A DNA stretch of 64,000 bases from Rhodoferax ferrireducens (GCF_003347515.1 NZ_QEII01000269.1:124001-188000), one strand, 5' to 3'; positions 28,059 to 37,798 are shown, numbered from the stretch's first letter. Numbers and translations are program-made. The notes: a model not told the origin generated them from the sequence alone.

Positions 28059-29423
28059 TCAGAAGGGCATCTTGGGCATGCCTTTCATGCCGCCCATGCG
28101 CTTCATCATTTTCATCATGCCGCCGCCCTTCATCTTTTTCATCATGTCCTGCATCTGCTCAAACTCCTTGAGCATGCGGTTCACTTCCTGAACCTGCACC
28201 CCGGCACCGGCCGCAATGCGGCGCTTGCGGGTGGCCTTGATGAGTTCGGGTTTGCGCCGCTCCAGTGGCGTCATGCTGTGGATGATGCCTTGCTTGCGCT
28301 GGATGTCTTTCTCGGCGCGGTTCATGTCGACTTGGCCAGCCTTGGCCGCCATCGCCGCCGGCAGTTTGTCCATCAAGCTGGCCAGGCCGCCCATTTGTTT
28401 CATCTGCTGAATCTGGGCCAGAAAGTCATTCAAATCAAAACCGGCGCCACTCTTGATCTTGGCCGCCAGCTTTTGCGCCGCGGCAATGTCGACGCCCGAG
28501 GTGACCTGCTCCACCAGCGCCAGAATGTCGCCCATGCCCAGGATGCGCCCGGCGTGGCGCTCGGCATCAAACACTTCCAGACCGTCCAGCTTTTCGCTGG
28601 TGCCGGCAAACTTGATTGGCGCGCCGGTGACCTGGCGCACCGACAGGGCCGCGCCGCCGCGTGAATCACCGTCGGTCTTGGTCAGGATGATGCCGGTCAG
28701 CGGCAGCGCTTCCTTGAAGGCCAGGGCGGTGTTGATGGCGTCCTGGCCCTGCATGGCATCGACCACAAACAGGGTTTCGACCGGGTTCAGCACGGCGTGC
28801 AAGTCCTTGATTTCGCGCATCAGCGCTTCGTCAATCGCCAGCCGGCCGGCGGTGTCGACCAGCAGCACATCGAAATAATGCTTGCGGGCATAGTCCAGCG
28901 CCGCCAACCCGATGTCGACCGGCTTCTGGTCCGGTGTGCTGGGGAACCATTCGGCACCAGCCTGGGCCGTGACGGTTTTCAACTGCTCAATCGCCGCCGG
29001 GCGGTACACGTCGCCCGACACGGTCAATACTTTCTTGTTGCGCTTTTCGATCAGGTGTTTGGCCAGCTTGGCGGTGGTGGTGGTTTTACCGGCCCCCTGC
29101 AGACCGGCCATCAGGATCACGGCCGGCGGTTGCGCCGCCAAGTTGATGTCACTGATACCCTCGCCCATGGTGAGCGCCAGCTCTTTGTTGACGATGCCGA
29201 CCAGCGCCTGGCCGGGTGACAGGGAACCCAGCACGTCCTGGCCCAGCGCCTTTTCCTTGACCCGGGCGATGAAGTCGCGCACCACGGGCAGGGCCACGTC
29301 GGCCTCCAGCAGGGCCATGCGTACTTCACGCAGCATGTCGGCCACATTGGCCTCGGTGATACGGGCCTGGCCACGGATTTCCTTGACGAGGCGGGAGAGT
29401 TTGTCGGTAAGGGCGGAGGCCAT
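28059..29423 (-). CDS. ffh: Signal recognition particle protein Ffh
   Basis: 454 residues. N-domain, GTPase G-domain (GLQGAGKTTTTAKLAKHL, DTAGRL, TKTDGDSRGGAAL) and a methionine-rich M-domain ending MMKKMKGGGMMKMMKRMGGM. With 4.5S RNA it targets nascent inner-membrane proteins to FtsY and the translocon. The start MASALTDKLSRLVKEIRG at 29423 matches the family; the open frame extends upstream without conservation. Confidence 0.97.
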   Translation of the reverse strand: MASALTDKLSRLVKEIRGQARITEANVADMLREVRMALLEADVALPVVRDFIARVKEKALGQDVLGSLSPGQALVGIVNKELALTMGEGISDINLAAQPPAVILMAGLQGAGKTTTTAKLAKHLIEKRNKKVLTVSGDVYRPAAIEQLKTVTAQAGAEWFPSTPDQKPVDIGLAALDYARKHYFDVLLVDTAGRLAIDEALMREIKDLHAVLNPVETLFVVDAMQGQDAINTALAFKEALPLTGIILTKTDGDSRGGAALSVRQVTGAPIKFAGTSEKLDGLEVFDAERHAGRILGMGDILALVEQVTSGVDIAAAQKLAAKIKSGAGFDLNDFLAQIQQMKQMGGLASLMDKLPAAMAAKAGQVDMNRAEKDIQRKQGIIHSMTPLERRKPELIKATRKRRIAAGAGVQVQEVNRMLKEFEQMQDMMKKMKGGGMMKMMKRMGGMKGMPKMPF

Positions 29424-29500
29424 AAAGGGTATTCCGGTGAACGGAACCAAGGTTGGGTGCCAACAGGCACTGGCAATGTGCAAAACGCTAAACTGTACCC

Positions 29501-30304
29501 ATGATTTTAGCCAGTGCGTCTCCTCTCAGTTTGACTTTGACCACCGGTGCCGCCTTGGCCTACGCGGTGTCGGCCGTTGGCGCCTCGCGTCTGGGGGCAC
29601 GGACCGTGCGGGTGGCGGTACGGCTGGCCTGGCTGTTGCACGGCGTCGTGCTGGCGTGGAACTTGTTTGGTGCCGAGCCCCGTTTTGGTTTCGCGCCCGC
29701 TTTGTCCGTCACCACCTGGCTGGTCGCCGCCGTGTATGCCATTGAAAGCCATGTGTACCCGCTCCTGCAGACCCGCTGGACGCTGTCTGCACTGGGCGCC
29801 GTCGCCGTACTCCTGGCGGCGTTGTTTCCGGGCGCGCCCCTGCACGCGAACGCCTCACCCTGGCTGCCGCTGCATTGGGCGTTGGGGATTGCGTCCTACG
29901 GCCTGTTCGGCGTCGCCGTGGTGCACGCCTGGTTCATGACGCGGACCGAAGCGCGCATCCGCCATGCCGCCGATCCGCACAGTGGCATGCCGCTGCTGAC
30001 CATGGAGCGTCTGACCTTCCGGTTTGTGGGCGCCGGCTTCATTCTCCTGTCTGCCACCCTGCTGGTGGGCATCTTGTTTGAAAAGCAGCTCTATGGCTCG
30101 GCCGCCCCCCTGAAATGGGACCACAAGACGGCATTTTCTATCCTGTCATGGCTGGCGTTTGCCATCCTGCTGGTCGGTCGCGCCCGTTTTGGATGGCGCG
30201 GCAAACGCGCGGTACGGGTCTTGTACATCGGCTCGGGGCTGCTGCTGCTGGCTTATGTCGGCTCGCGCTTCGTGATGGAGATTATTTTGGGGCGCTCGGT
30301 ATGA
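29501..30304 (+). CDS. CcsA/YpjD-type cytochrome c assembly family membrane protein
   Basis: 267 residues with about eight membrane segments. It carries the family pattern LPLHWALGIASYGLFGVAVVHAW and LKWDHKTAFSILSWLAFAILLVGR, with His residues at the positions typical of CcsA-like haem-handling proteins. No other cytochrome maturation gene is nearby, and this YpjD subgroup has no firmly assigned role. It is divergent from ffh, as in several other proteobacteria. Its stop overlaps the next start (ATGA). Confidence 0.85.
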   Translation: MILASASPLSLTLTTGAALAYAVSAVGASRLGARTVRVAVRLAWLLHGVVLAWNLFGAEPRFGFAPALSVTTWLVAAVYAIESHVYPLLQTRWTLSALGAVAVLLAALFPGAPLHANASPWLPLHWALGIASYGLFGVAVVHAWFMTRTEARIRHAADPHSGMPLLTMERLTFRFVGAGFILLSATLLVGILFEKQLYGSAAPLKWDHKTAFSILSWLAFAILLVGRARFGWRGKRAVRVLYIGSGLLLLAYVGSRFVMEIILGRSV

Positions 30305-30528
30305 AGTTCCTTCTCATCCTGGTGGTGGTGCTGGTGGGCGTCTGGCTTTGGCGTACCAGCCGACCGTCAAGCCCGAAACCGGACCGGCAGCAACCCCAGG
30401 CCGCCCCGCAGCCGCTGGAGATGGTCAGTTGCGCGTTCTGCTCAGTCCATATTCCCTCTGTGGACGCCATTCAGGGCAAACAAGGCGTGTACTGCAGCGC
30501 AGAGCATCTTCATCGCGCGGAGCGTTGA
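30301..30528 (+). CDS. PP0621-family small membrane-anchored protein
   Basis: 75 residues: an N-terminal membrane anchor (FLLILVVVLVGVWLW), a proline/glutamine linker and a CxxC...YC..H cluster (VSCAFCSVHIPSVDAI, YCSAEH) that could bind zinc. Such proteins commonly precede pilS in betaproteobacteria; function unknown. The stop directly abuts the pilS ATG (TGAATG). Confidence 0.85.
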   Translation: MKFLLILVVVLVGVWLWRTSRPSSPKPDRQQPQAAPQPLEMVSCAFCSVHIPSVDAIQGKQGVYCSAEHLHRAER

Positions 30529-32283
30529 ATGCGCCTGCAGTCAGACGCGCAATCCTGGTTTGGTCCTTCCTTGCTTGACCCCGGCCTTGAGCTGGTAGAC
30601 AACCCCCAGGAGTTTGAGCGTTTGTGGCGCGGCTTCATGACCGCGCGCGCCACGCTCGGGCTGGTGCTGCTCTTGCTACAGGTCACCATCTACGCCCTGG
30701 GTGCGTCCAAAGACACAACCTTGATCCTGATCTGTACGGTCTACTTTTCTGCCGCACTGGCTGTGCGCCTGATGGCCAGTCCGCGCCCACTGGGCAAGAC
30801 CTTTGATGCCCAATGGACCGCCACCCTCGGTGTGGACATCCTGGTCTTCGCGGCCCTGCAAGTGGCCCAGGGCAGCAGCATCAACTACGCGCCTTTGTTC
30901 GCCCTGCCCATTTTGATGGTGTCTGTGCTGGGCTCCCTGCTGCTGGCCCTGGGGGCTGCGGCCGTCGTGACTCTCTTGATGTTTGTCTACGCCACCTGGA
31001 CCTCCCTTCAGGTTCCAGGGGACGCGGCTTCCCATTTTTTTCAGGCCGCCCTGACCGGTGCCGGCTGTTTCGTCATTTCATTTCTGGCCAACCAGATCGC
31101 AAGCCGCCTGGCCAATGTAGAGCTGCGGGCGCAGCGCAGCCAGCTGGCCGCGCGGGTACAACGACAGGTCAACGAACTCGTCATTGAGTCCTTGCCTGAC
31201 GGGATTCTGGTGGTCGACCAAAGCGGCACCGTGCGCGCGGCCAATCCGGCGGCGCGCCAGCTGCTGGGCGCCGAACGCGCTCTGCGAGCCAGCCCATTTG
31301 AGCTCGCTTCCCTGACCGGATGGCAAGGTCTGGTTGATCTGATGAACCGCAGTTTTTCCGAGCACGGCGCCCAACAGGCGGATATCACCATTCACCATGC
31401 CGGGCGGGGCCCCAGCCGCGTTCGGGTGCGCACCCAACTGACGGCCACGCAAGGCGGCCATGGCGAGAGCCTGTGTGTCATGTTTATCCAGGATCAGCGC
31501 GAAATGGAGGCGCGGATGCGGACCGAGAAACTGGCCAGCATGGGCCGCATGTCCGCCGCCGTCGCCCACGAAATTCGCAACCCCCTGGCGGCCATCGCGC
31601 AGGCCAATGCCCTGCTCGACGAGGACCTCTCCGAGCCGCGCCACAAGCAACTCACCCAGATGGTGCAGCAAAATGCCAAACGCCTGGAGAAAATCGTGGA
31701 AGAAGTTCTCGATATCTCCCGCGTGCAGCATCGCGACGACGGCCTTGCAGCCCCGGCGCTGGTCTTGAATGGGGCCGTGACCAGAATTTGCCACGACTGG
31801 CAAGTCCAGACTGCAAGCGAACACCGGCTGCGCGTCAACCTGGCGCCCGGCCCGATCGAGGTGAGATTTGAGTCGGAGCATCTTCGCCGGATCCTGGTCA
31901 ACCTGCTCGACAATGCCCGTCGCTACGCCAGTCAGCAACTGGACGCTATCCAGGTGTCGGCTGGCAAGTCGACGATGGGGCATGTTTTTTTGAGCGTCTG
32001 GAGTGACGGCCAACCCATGGATCAATCGGTTGAGCGCCATTTGTTCGAACCCTTTTTTTCTTCCGAGAGCCGCTCCAGCGGCTTGGGCCTCTATATCTGC
32101 CGGGAGCTCTGCGAGGGACACGGCGCGTCCATTGCCTACTTCCGGACAATGAAAAACGTCAAAGGAAAAGCCGTCGAAGGCAACGAATTCATCGTGACTT
32201 TCCGGCCGACTCCATCACAGAACGGCGTTAGCATGGCCAGCAATAACACATCGGTAACACCATGGCTTCAAACACACCGCTGA
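30529..32283 (+). CDS. pilS: Type IV pilus sensor histidine kinase PilS
   Basis: 584 residues. About six membrane segments lie in the first 200 residues, followed by a PAS domain (about 215-330), HisKA with H347 in SAAVAHEIRNPLAAIAQ, and HATPase (NLLDNARRY, GLGLYICRELCEGHG). PilS controls phosphorylation of PilR and thereby pilin gene transcription; pilin itself acts as a signal in P. aeruginosa. It overlaps pilR by 22 bases. Confidence 0.95.
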   Translation: MRLQSDAQSWFGPSLLDPGLELVDNPQEFERLWRGFMTARATLGLVLLLLQVTIYALGASKDTTLILICTVYFSAALAVRLMASPRPLGKTFDAQWTATLGVDILVFAALQVAQGSSINYAPLFALPILMVSVLGSLLLALGAAAVVTLLMFVYATWTSLQVPGDAASHFFQAALTGAGCFVISFLANQIASRLANVELRAQRSQLAARVQRQVNELVIESLPDGILVVDQSGTVRAANPAARQLLGAERALRASPFELASLTGWQGLVDLMNRSFSEHGAQQADITIHHAGRGPSRVRVRTQLTATQGGHGESLCVMFIQDQREMEARMRTEKLASMGRMSAAVAHEIRNPLAAIAQANALLDEDLSEPRHKQLTQMVQQNAKRLEKIVEEVLDISRVQHRDDGLAAPALVLNGAVTRICHDWQVQTASEHRLRVNLAPGPIEVRFESEHLRRILVNLLDNARRYASQQLDAIQVSAGKSTMGHVFLSVWSDGQPMDQSVERHLFEPFFSSESRSSGLGLYICRELCEGHGASIAYFRTMKNVKGKAVEGNEFIVTFRPTPSQNGVSMASNNTSVTPWLQTHR

Positions 32284-33746
32284 GCAGTGCCCAGATCCTG
32301 GTGGTCGACGACGAGCCCGATCTGAGGACGCTGTACGAGTTGACACTGCTGCGCGCGGGCTACCGGGTGGAAACCGCCGAAAGCCTGGCAGAGGCGTTCC
32401 AGCATTTGAGCGAAGGCCAGTTTGATGTGGTCATCACCGACATGCGTCTGCCCGATGGCTTGGGCATGGCGCTGATCCGGCACATCAAGGCGCAACAACG
32501 CAGGGAACGCTGCGTGGTCATCACGGCCCATGGTTCGGCAGAAAATGCGGTGGAGTCACTCAAGGCCGGCGCCTTCGACTATCTGACCAAACCGGTTGAT
32601 CTCAAGCAGTTTCGTGCCGTGATTGCCTCAGCCGTGCAAGACTCCCCTCCTCCCGCTGTTGCCAGGTCAGAGCCCGCCGTTTCGCGGCGAAGCGGTACGG
32701 GCGATACCGTCGTCACCGTGCCCACCCATGGCGACGCAGCGCTGCGGCGGCTGGTGGGCGAGTCGAGCAGCATGCGCGGGGTCAAGGAACGCATCGTCAA
32801 AGTGGCCCGCAGCATGGCCCCGGTTCTGGTGACGGGGGAGTCCGGCACCGGCAAGGAGCTGGTAGCCAGCGCCATTCACGCCAACAGTCACCGCACGGGC
32901 GGTGCCTGGGTGGCCGTCAACTGCAGTGCCATTCCCGAGAACCTTCTGGAAGCCGAATTCTTTGGGGCCAAAAAAGGGTCTTATACGGGCTCTACCCACG
33001 ACCGCGAGGGCTTCTTTCAGGCCGCCAGCGGCGGCACCTTGTTTCTGGATGAGATCGGTGACTTGCCCCTCGCCATGCAATCCAAGCTGCTGCGCGCCAT
33101 TCAGGAGCGCTGTATCCGCCCGATCGGCTCGACGCAGGAAGAGTCGGTCGACGTCCGGATCATCAGTGCGACGCACAAGGATCTCGCGGCCGAAGTACAG
33201 GCGGGACGCTTTCGGCAAGACTTGTATTACCGTTTGAATGTGATTGAAGTTGTGATTCCGCCCCTGCGAGAGCGCCGGGAAGATCTGGCCCCGCTGTGCA
33301 AGGCCCTGTTGCGCCGCATCGCCAATGAAGCGGGGGTCCCGACGCCAACACTGTCGTCCGCCATGCTGGATCAACTCTTCTGTGACCCGCTGCTGGGCAA
33401 CGTGCGCGAATTGGAGAATCTGCTGCATCGTGCGGTGACATTGAGCGATGAAGACAACCTGCAGATTGAACCCTCGGTGCGTCAACCACTCAGCCCGGAA
33501 CCGGCTGCCCTCAGCTTGAGCCCGACGCCGACAGAGGCGGATCAGTCCCCCATACCCAGTGATCTGCAGAGTCATCTCGACAGCCAGGAGCGCGACATAC
33601 TGATCCAAGCCTTGCGTGAAACCGGATTCAATCGCACCGCCGCCGCCGCCCGACTCGGTTTGAGCCTGCGTCAAATACGTTATCGCATCGCACGGCTCAA
33701 TATTGACACCCCGCATAACAGTGAATCTGCCGATGAAGCCATCTGA
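32262..33746 (+). CDS. pilR: Sigma-54 response regulator PilR
   Basis: 494 residues: receiver with phospho-acceptor D60 (VVITDMRLPDG), AAA+ domain (GESGTGKELVASAIH, GGTLFLDEIGDLP) and Fis-type HTH (FNRTAAAARLGLSLRQIRYRI). The sigma-54 contact loop is GSYTGS, with the canonical final Ala replaced by Ser. It activates pilA from a sigma-54 promoter; pilA is not in this window. A proline-rich linker of about 40 residues precedes the HTH. Confidence 0.95.
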   Translation: MASNTPLSSAQILVVDDEPDLRTLYELTLLRAGYRVETAESLAEAFQHLSEGQFDVVITDMRLPDGLGMALIRHIKAQQRRERCVVITAHGSAENAVESLKAGAFDYLTKPVDLKQFRAVIASAVQDSPPPAVARSEPAVSRRSGTGDTVVTVPTHGDAALRRLVGESSSMRGVKERIVKVARSMAPVLVTGESGTGKELVASAIHANSHRTGGAWVAVNCSAIPENLLEAEFFGAKKGSYTGSTHDREGFFQAASGGTLFLDEIGDLPLAMQSKLLRAIQERCIRPIGSTQEESVDVRIISATHKDLAAEVQAGRFRQDLYYRLNVIEVVIPPLRERREDLAPLCKALLRRIANEAGVPTPTLSSAMLDQLFCDPLLGNVRELENLLHRAVTLSDEDNLQIEPSVRQPLSPEPAALSLSPTPTEADQSPIPSDLQSHLDSQERDILIQALRETGFNRTAAAARLGLSLRQIRYRIARLNIDTPHNSESADEAI

Positions 33747-34329
33747 GCCAACCAATCCAACAGCGCTTTGGGTCGACGGTTGGTACCAGTTCTCCGGGCG
33801 GCTTGCGTCACCCAATTGCGGTCCTCGCCCGGCAGGAACCAAAGTAGATCTGATCGTGCTGCATTCCATCAGTCTCCCGCCGGGTCAATACGGTGGTGAT
33901 GAGGTGCAGCGTCTGTTTACCAATCAGCTCGACTGGAACCAGCACCCCTACTTCAAAAGCATCCAGGGGATGGAAGTGTCGTCCCACTTTTACATCCGGC
34001 GCCAAGGCGAACTCCAGCAGTTCGTCAGCGCCAATGACCGTGCCTGGCACGCCGGCGTCTCCAGTTACCTCGGGCGCAGCAACTGCAACGACCACTCCAT
34101 CGGCATCGAACTCGAAGGGCTGGAAGGCGATCTCTTTGAAGACCGTCAGTATGAAACGCTGGCGGGCCTGTGCGCAGCCATCCTGCAGGACTATCCCATC
34201 GCGCACATTGCCGGCCATGAACACATCGCCGCGGGACGAAAAGCCGACCCCGGAAAGGGGTTCAACTGGCGACTTTTGCAGCACTCCCTAGGATTGGCGC
34301 CTCAGTATTTTCCCGCTGGTCTTTTGTAA
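33733..34329 (+). CDS. ampD: 1,6-anhydro-N-acetylmuramyl-L-alanine amidase AmpD
   Basis: 198 residues, a cytoplasmic zinc amidase recycling muropeptides. Zinc ligands fit H44 (LIVLHSIS), H162 (HIAGHEHIA) and D172 (KADPGKGFNW), with the same 10-residue H-to-D spacing as E. coli AmpD. No signal peptide is present. The ATG at 33733 overlaps pilR by 14 bases; a TTG ten codons earlier is less likely. Confidence 0.95.
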   Translation: MKPSEPTNPTALWVDGWYQFSGRLASPNCGPRPAGTKVDLIVLHSISLPPGQYGGDEVQRLFTNQLDWNQHPYFKSIQGMEVSSHFYIRRQGELQQFVSANDRAWHAGVSSYLGRSNCNDHSIGIELEGLEGDLFEDRQYETLAGLCAAILQDYPIAHIAGHEHIAAGRKADPGKGFNWRLLQHSLGLAPQYFPAGLL

Positions 34330-34608
34330 AAAAATGTTTGCCAAAATTATTTGGCCGTAAAAAACCCGACCGCGTAGAGGAAGGTTTTCGACGGCACAAA
34401 AAGGCAAACCGCAAGCTGCATGCGGCACTGAAGGCGATAAGCCTTGGCAAGGCTCTAATTTGCTTGACGCGGCAAAAAAATCGCTGGTTTTGCAACGTGT
34501 TCCAAGAGATCCGCCGGCACGCCCATCAGAGGCGTGACTGTCGAAAGAATACAAAGCACATCGTTCTAAATTTACAAGATTCGACAAAATAGCCTCGCCT
34601 GCCAAAGT
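34330..34608. other. Intergenic region before the nrdA promoter
   Basis: About 280 AT-richer bases between ampD and the NrdR boxes. It holds only a TTG-started ORF (34338-34592, 84 residues, very basic at the start, MPKLFGRKKPDR) with no recognisable ribosome site. I see no convincing terminator for ampD. A small protein cannot be excluded but I do not call one. Confidence 0.4.
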
Positions 34609-34624
34609 ACACTACCGGTAGTGC
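34609..34624. promoter_or_regulatory. NrdR box 1
   Basis: ACACTACCGGTAGTGC, a near-perfect palindrome that fits the NrdR consensus ACACTATATATAGTGT at its outer halves. It lies 31 bp (start to start) from box 2, the three-helical-turn spacing typical of NrdR targets. Confidence 0.8.
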
Positions 34625-34653
34625 TTGAAATCAATCAAGACCCCATATATAGT
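34625..34653 (+). promoter_or_regulatory. Sigma-70 promoter of nrdA
   Basis: -35 TTGAAA (34625-34630), a 17-bp spacer and -10 TATAGT (34648-34653). The -10 lies inside NrdR box 2, so repressor binding would block it. The predicted leader is about 88 nt. Confidence 0.72.
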
Positions 34654-34655
34654 GT
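34640..34655. promoter_or_regulatory. NrdR box 2
   Basis: ACCCCATATATAGTGT agrees with ACACTATATATAGTGT except near the left end. It covers the -10 element of the nrdA promoter. Confidence 0.85.
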
Positions 34656-34748
34656 GTCCTACTGAAAAGACAGACCCTCCGTTCGCGGACGCGGTGCTGC
34701 TCACAGAGACCTCCAATCAAATAAAACCAGCTACTGACGAGGAAATAT

Positions 34749-37694
34749 ATGCTGCCTGCTTTGAATACCCCCCCCGACATCCAGACCGGTACTCTTACCC
34801 AACACGGTGCCGATGGCGCCAACACGGCAACAAGCGGTGCTTTGAGCCACTACCAGATTCTTCGCCGCAACGGCGCCGTGGTTCCTTTTGAACCCAACAA
34901 GATCGCCGTCGCCATGATGAAGGCCTTTTTGGCGGTGCATGGTACGCAAGGCGCCGCGTCGGCCAGCGTTCGCGAAACCGTCGACGGACTCACGCAAGCC
35001 GTGATTCGCGCCCTGATGCGCTCCCGTCCCGGTGGCGGCACCTTTCACATTGAAGACGTGCAGGACCAGGTTGAACTCGGACTGATGCGCAGCGGCTATC
35101 ACGAAGTGGCACGCGCCTATGTGCTCTACCGGGAAAAGCGCACTCAGGAACGCGCCCAAAAATTGACCCAAGAAACGCCCGCCACGCCTGTGCTGCATGC
35201 GCTGGACCACGGCCAGCGCATCGTCCTGGATCTGGAACGCCTGAAGAACCTGATCCGCTCAGCCTGTGCCGGACTAGGGGCAGACGTCCAGCCAGAGCCC
35301 ATCATGGCCGAGACCATGCGCAACTTGTACGATGGCGTGCCCATGGACGAGGTGTACAAGGCTTCCGTACTGGCAGCGCGCACGCTGATCGAAAAAGATC
35401 CCGATTACACCTACGCCACGGCACGCCTTCTGTTTCACACCATTGCCAAGGAGGCCCTGGGCCGGGACGTGGTGCAGGCCGACATGGCACAGGCCTACGT
35501 CGACTATTTCCCTCAATTCATCCAGAAAGGGGTCGACAACGAGTTGCTTGACGCCAGACTGCTGACGTTTGACTTGCCGCGCCTGGGCGCCGCGCTCAAG
35601 GCCGACCGGGATTTGAAGTTCGATTATCTGGGTCTGCAAACCCTGTATGACCGCTACTTTCTCCACGTTGGCAAAACACGCATAGAGTTGCCGCAGGCCT
35701 TCTTCATGCGTGTGGCCATGGGCCTGTCGCTCAATGAGTCAGACCGCGAGACGCGCGCCATCGAGTTTTACGAGGTCCTCTCTTCGTTCGACTTCATGTC
35801 CAGTACCCCCACATTGTTCAACAGCGGAACCCTGCGCTCACAACTCTCCAGCTGTTATCTGACCACCGTGCCAGACCATCTGGAAGGCATTTACGATTCC
35901 ATCAAAGAGAATGCCCTGCTGTCCAAGTTTGCCGGCGGCCTGGGCAACGACTGGACGCGTGTACGCGCCTTGGGCGCCCACATCAAGGGCACCAACGGCG
36001 AATCGCAAGGCGTTGTTCCGTTCCTGAAAGTCGTGAATGACACGGCCGTGGCGGTCAATCAGGGCGGCAAGCGCAAGGGCGCCGTGTGCACCTATCTGGA
36101 AACCTGGCATCTCGACATTGAAGAGTTTCTGGAGTTGCGCAAGAACACCGGTGACGATCGCCGCCGTACCCATGACATGAACACGGCCAACTGGATCCCC
36201 GACCTGTTCATGCGTCGCGTGATGGAAAAGGGCCAGTGGACCCTGTTCTCGCCCAACAATGTGCCGGACCTGCACGACAAGTTCGGTGCTGACTTCGAAA
36301 AAGCCTATGTCGCTTACGAAGCAAAAGCAGCGTCTGGTGAACTCAAGCCCGCCCGCACCTTGCAGGCCGCCGACCTGTGGCGAAAAATGCTCACCATGCT
36401 ATTTGAAACCGGCCATCCCTGGATCACGTTCAAGGACGCGTGCAACATCCGCTCGCCGCAGCAGCATGTCGGCGTGGTTCACTCCAGCAACCTATGCACG
36501 GAAATCACGCTCAACACCAGCGACACTGAAACAGCGGTGTGCAACCTCGGCTCGGTCAACCTGCTGCAGCACCTGAAAGATGGCCCCGCAGGATCAGCCG
36601 GCGGCGCCAAAGTGCTTGATCACGCCAAGCTGCAAAAGACCATCACGACCGCGATGCGCATGCTCGACAACGTCATCGACATCAACTATTACGCCGTGGA
36701 GAAGGCGCGCGACTCCAATATGCGTCACCGTCCGGTGGGTCTGGGGATGATGGCATTCCAGGACAGCTTGTATGAGCTGCGCATCCCCTACGCCAGCCAT
36801 GCCGCCGTCGAGTTCGCCGACAAGTCGATGGAAGCCATTTGCTACTACGCCTATTGGGCCTCCACCGAGCTGGCACGCGAACGTGGTCAGTACTCCAGTT
36901 ACAAGGGTTCGCTCTGGGACCAAGGCATTCTGCCTATCGATACCCTGGACATGCTGGCGCGCGAGCGCGGCGGGTATGTGGAAGTGGATCGCTCAGCCAC
37001 GCTGGATTGGGATGCCCTGCGCAAGAAGATTGGCCGGGACGGCATGCGCAATTCCAATTGCACCGCTATCGCACCAACCGCCACCATCTCTAACATCATT
37101 GGTGTGGACGCCTCCATTGAGCCTTGCTTTGGTAATCTGTCGGTCAAGTCCAACCTCTCGGGCGAATTCACCATCATCAATGGCTACCTGGTGCAGGATC
37201 TCAAGCGACTGGGGCTTTGGGATGATGTCATGGTGATGGACCTCAAACATTTTGATGGTTCCTTGAGTCCGATCGACCGGGTGCCGGCTGACATCAAGGC
37301 CTTGTACGCCACGGCATTCGAGGTCGAAACGCAATGGTTGGTGGAAGCCGCGGCACGTCGCCAGAAGTGGATTGATCAGGCCCAATCCCTCAATATTTAC
37401 ATGGCAGGCGCCTCCGGCAAGAAGCTGGATGAAACCTACAAGCTCGCCTGGATTCGCGGCTTGAAAACGACCTACTATTTACGGACCATGTCAGCCACGC
37501 ATGCCGAGAAATCAACCGTGACTGCGGGTCGAATGAATGCGGTGTCCTCCGGCGGTGAATCGCACGGCAACTCTGTCGGCATGAGCGCGCTGGACGCCGC
37601 TGCCGCCGCGGCCAAAATGCAGATGGCATCGGGACCGGCAACAGACATCAAGTTTTGCGGTGTCGATGACCCCACCTGTGAGTCTTGCCAATAA
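34749..37694 (+). CDS. nrdA: Ribonucleoside-diphosphate reductase, alpha subunit (class Ia)
   Basis: 981 residues, longer than E. coli NrdA (761). An ATP-cone allosteric domain (about 35-125, YQILRRNGAVVPFEPNKI) is followed by the catalytic barrel. Active-site residues are C369 (SSCYLTT), C583 in NLCTEI and C598 (VCNLGSVNL), then the tyrosine pair KTTYYLRTMSATHAEK and C-terminal redox pair CESC. It reduces NDPs to dNDPs with NrdB. GAGGAAA precedes the ATG. Confidence 0.97.
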   Translation: MLPALNTPPDIQTGTLTQHGADGANTATSGALSHYQILRRNGAVVPFEPNKIAVAMMKAFLAVHGTQGAASASVRETVDGLTQAVIRALMRSRPGGGTFHIEDVQDQVELGLMRSGYHEVARAYVLYREKRTQERAQKLTQETPATPVLHALDHGQRIVLDLERLKNLIRSACAGLGADVQPEPIMAETMRNLYDGVPMDEVYKASVLAARTLIEKDPDYTYATARLLFHTIAKEALGRDVVQADMAQAYVDYFPQFIQKGVDNELLDARLLTFDLPRLGAALKADRDLKFDYLGLQTLYDRYFLHVGKTRIELPQAFFMRVAMGLSLNESDRETRAIEFYEVLSSFDFMSSTPTLFNSGTLRSQLSSCYLTTVPDHLEGIYDSIKENALLSKFAGGLGNDWTRVRALGAHIKGTNGESQGVVPFLKVVNDTAVAVNQGGKRKGAVCTYLETWHLDIEEFLELRKNTGDDRRRTHDMNTANWIPDLFMRRVMEKGQWTLFSPNNVPDLHDKFGADFEKAYVAYEAKAASGELKPARTLQAADLWRKMLTMLFETGHPWITFKDACNIRSPQQHVGVVHSSNLCTEITLNTSDTETAVCNLGSVNLLQHLKDGPAGSAGGAKVLDHAKLQKTITTAMRMLDNVIDINYYAVEKARDSNMRHRPVGLGMMAFQDSLYELRIPYASHAAVEFADKSMEAICYYAYWASTELARERGQYSSYKGSLWDQGILPIDTLDMLARERGGYVEVDRSATLDWDALRKKIGRDGMRNSNCTAIAPTATISNIIGVDASIEPCFGNLSVKSNLSGEFTIINGYLVQDLKRLGLWDDVMVMDLKHFDGSLSPIDRVPADIKALYATAFEVETQWLVEAAARRQKWIDQAQSLNIYMAGASGKKLDETYKLAWIRGLKTTYYLRTMSATHAEKSTVTAGRMNAVSSGGESHGNSVGMSALDAAAAAAKMQMASGPATDIKFCGVDDPTCESCQ

Positions 37695-37706
37695 GGTCTG
37701 AACCTC

Positions 37707-37798
37707 TGTTGTGTGCCTTGCCTACGATGTTGCAACACAACACACATTGAAACTATATGACAGCGATATGAATGAACACTTTTCATTTCATATCGCTG
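37707..37798. other. Two stem-loops in the nrdA-nrdB gap
   Basis: First, TGTTGTGT (37707-37714) pairs with ACACAACA (37735-37742). Second, CAGCGATATGAA (37761-37772) pairs perfectly with TTCATATCGCTG (37787-37798), followed by only a short C/T stretch. They lie in the 133-base gap and may set the ratio of nrdA and nrdB messages by processing or partial termination (inference). Confidence 0.6.

Noticed and set aside
34338-34592. 84-codon basic ORF between ampD and nrdA
   Set aside because: It needs a TTG start, has no Shine-Dalgarno, and lies in AT-rich promoter DNA. The basic N-terminus alone is not enough.
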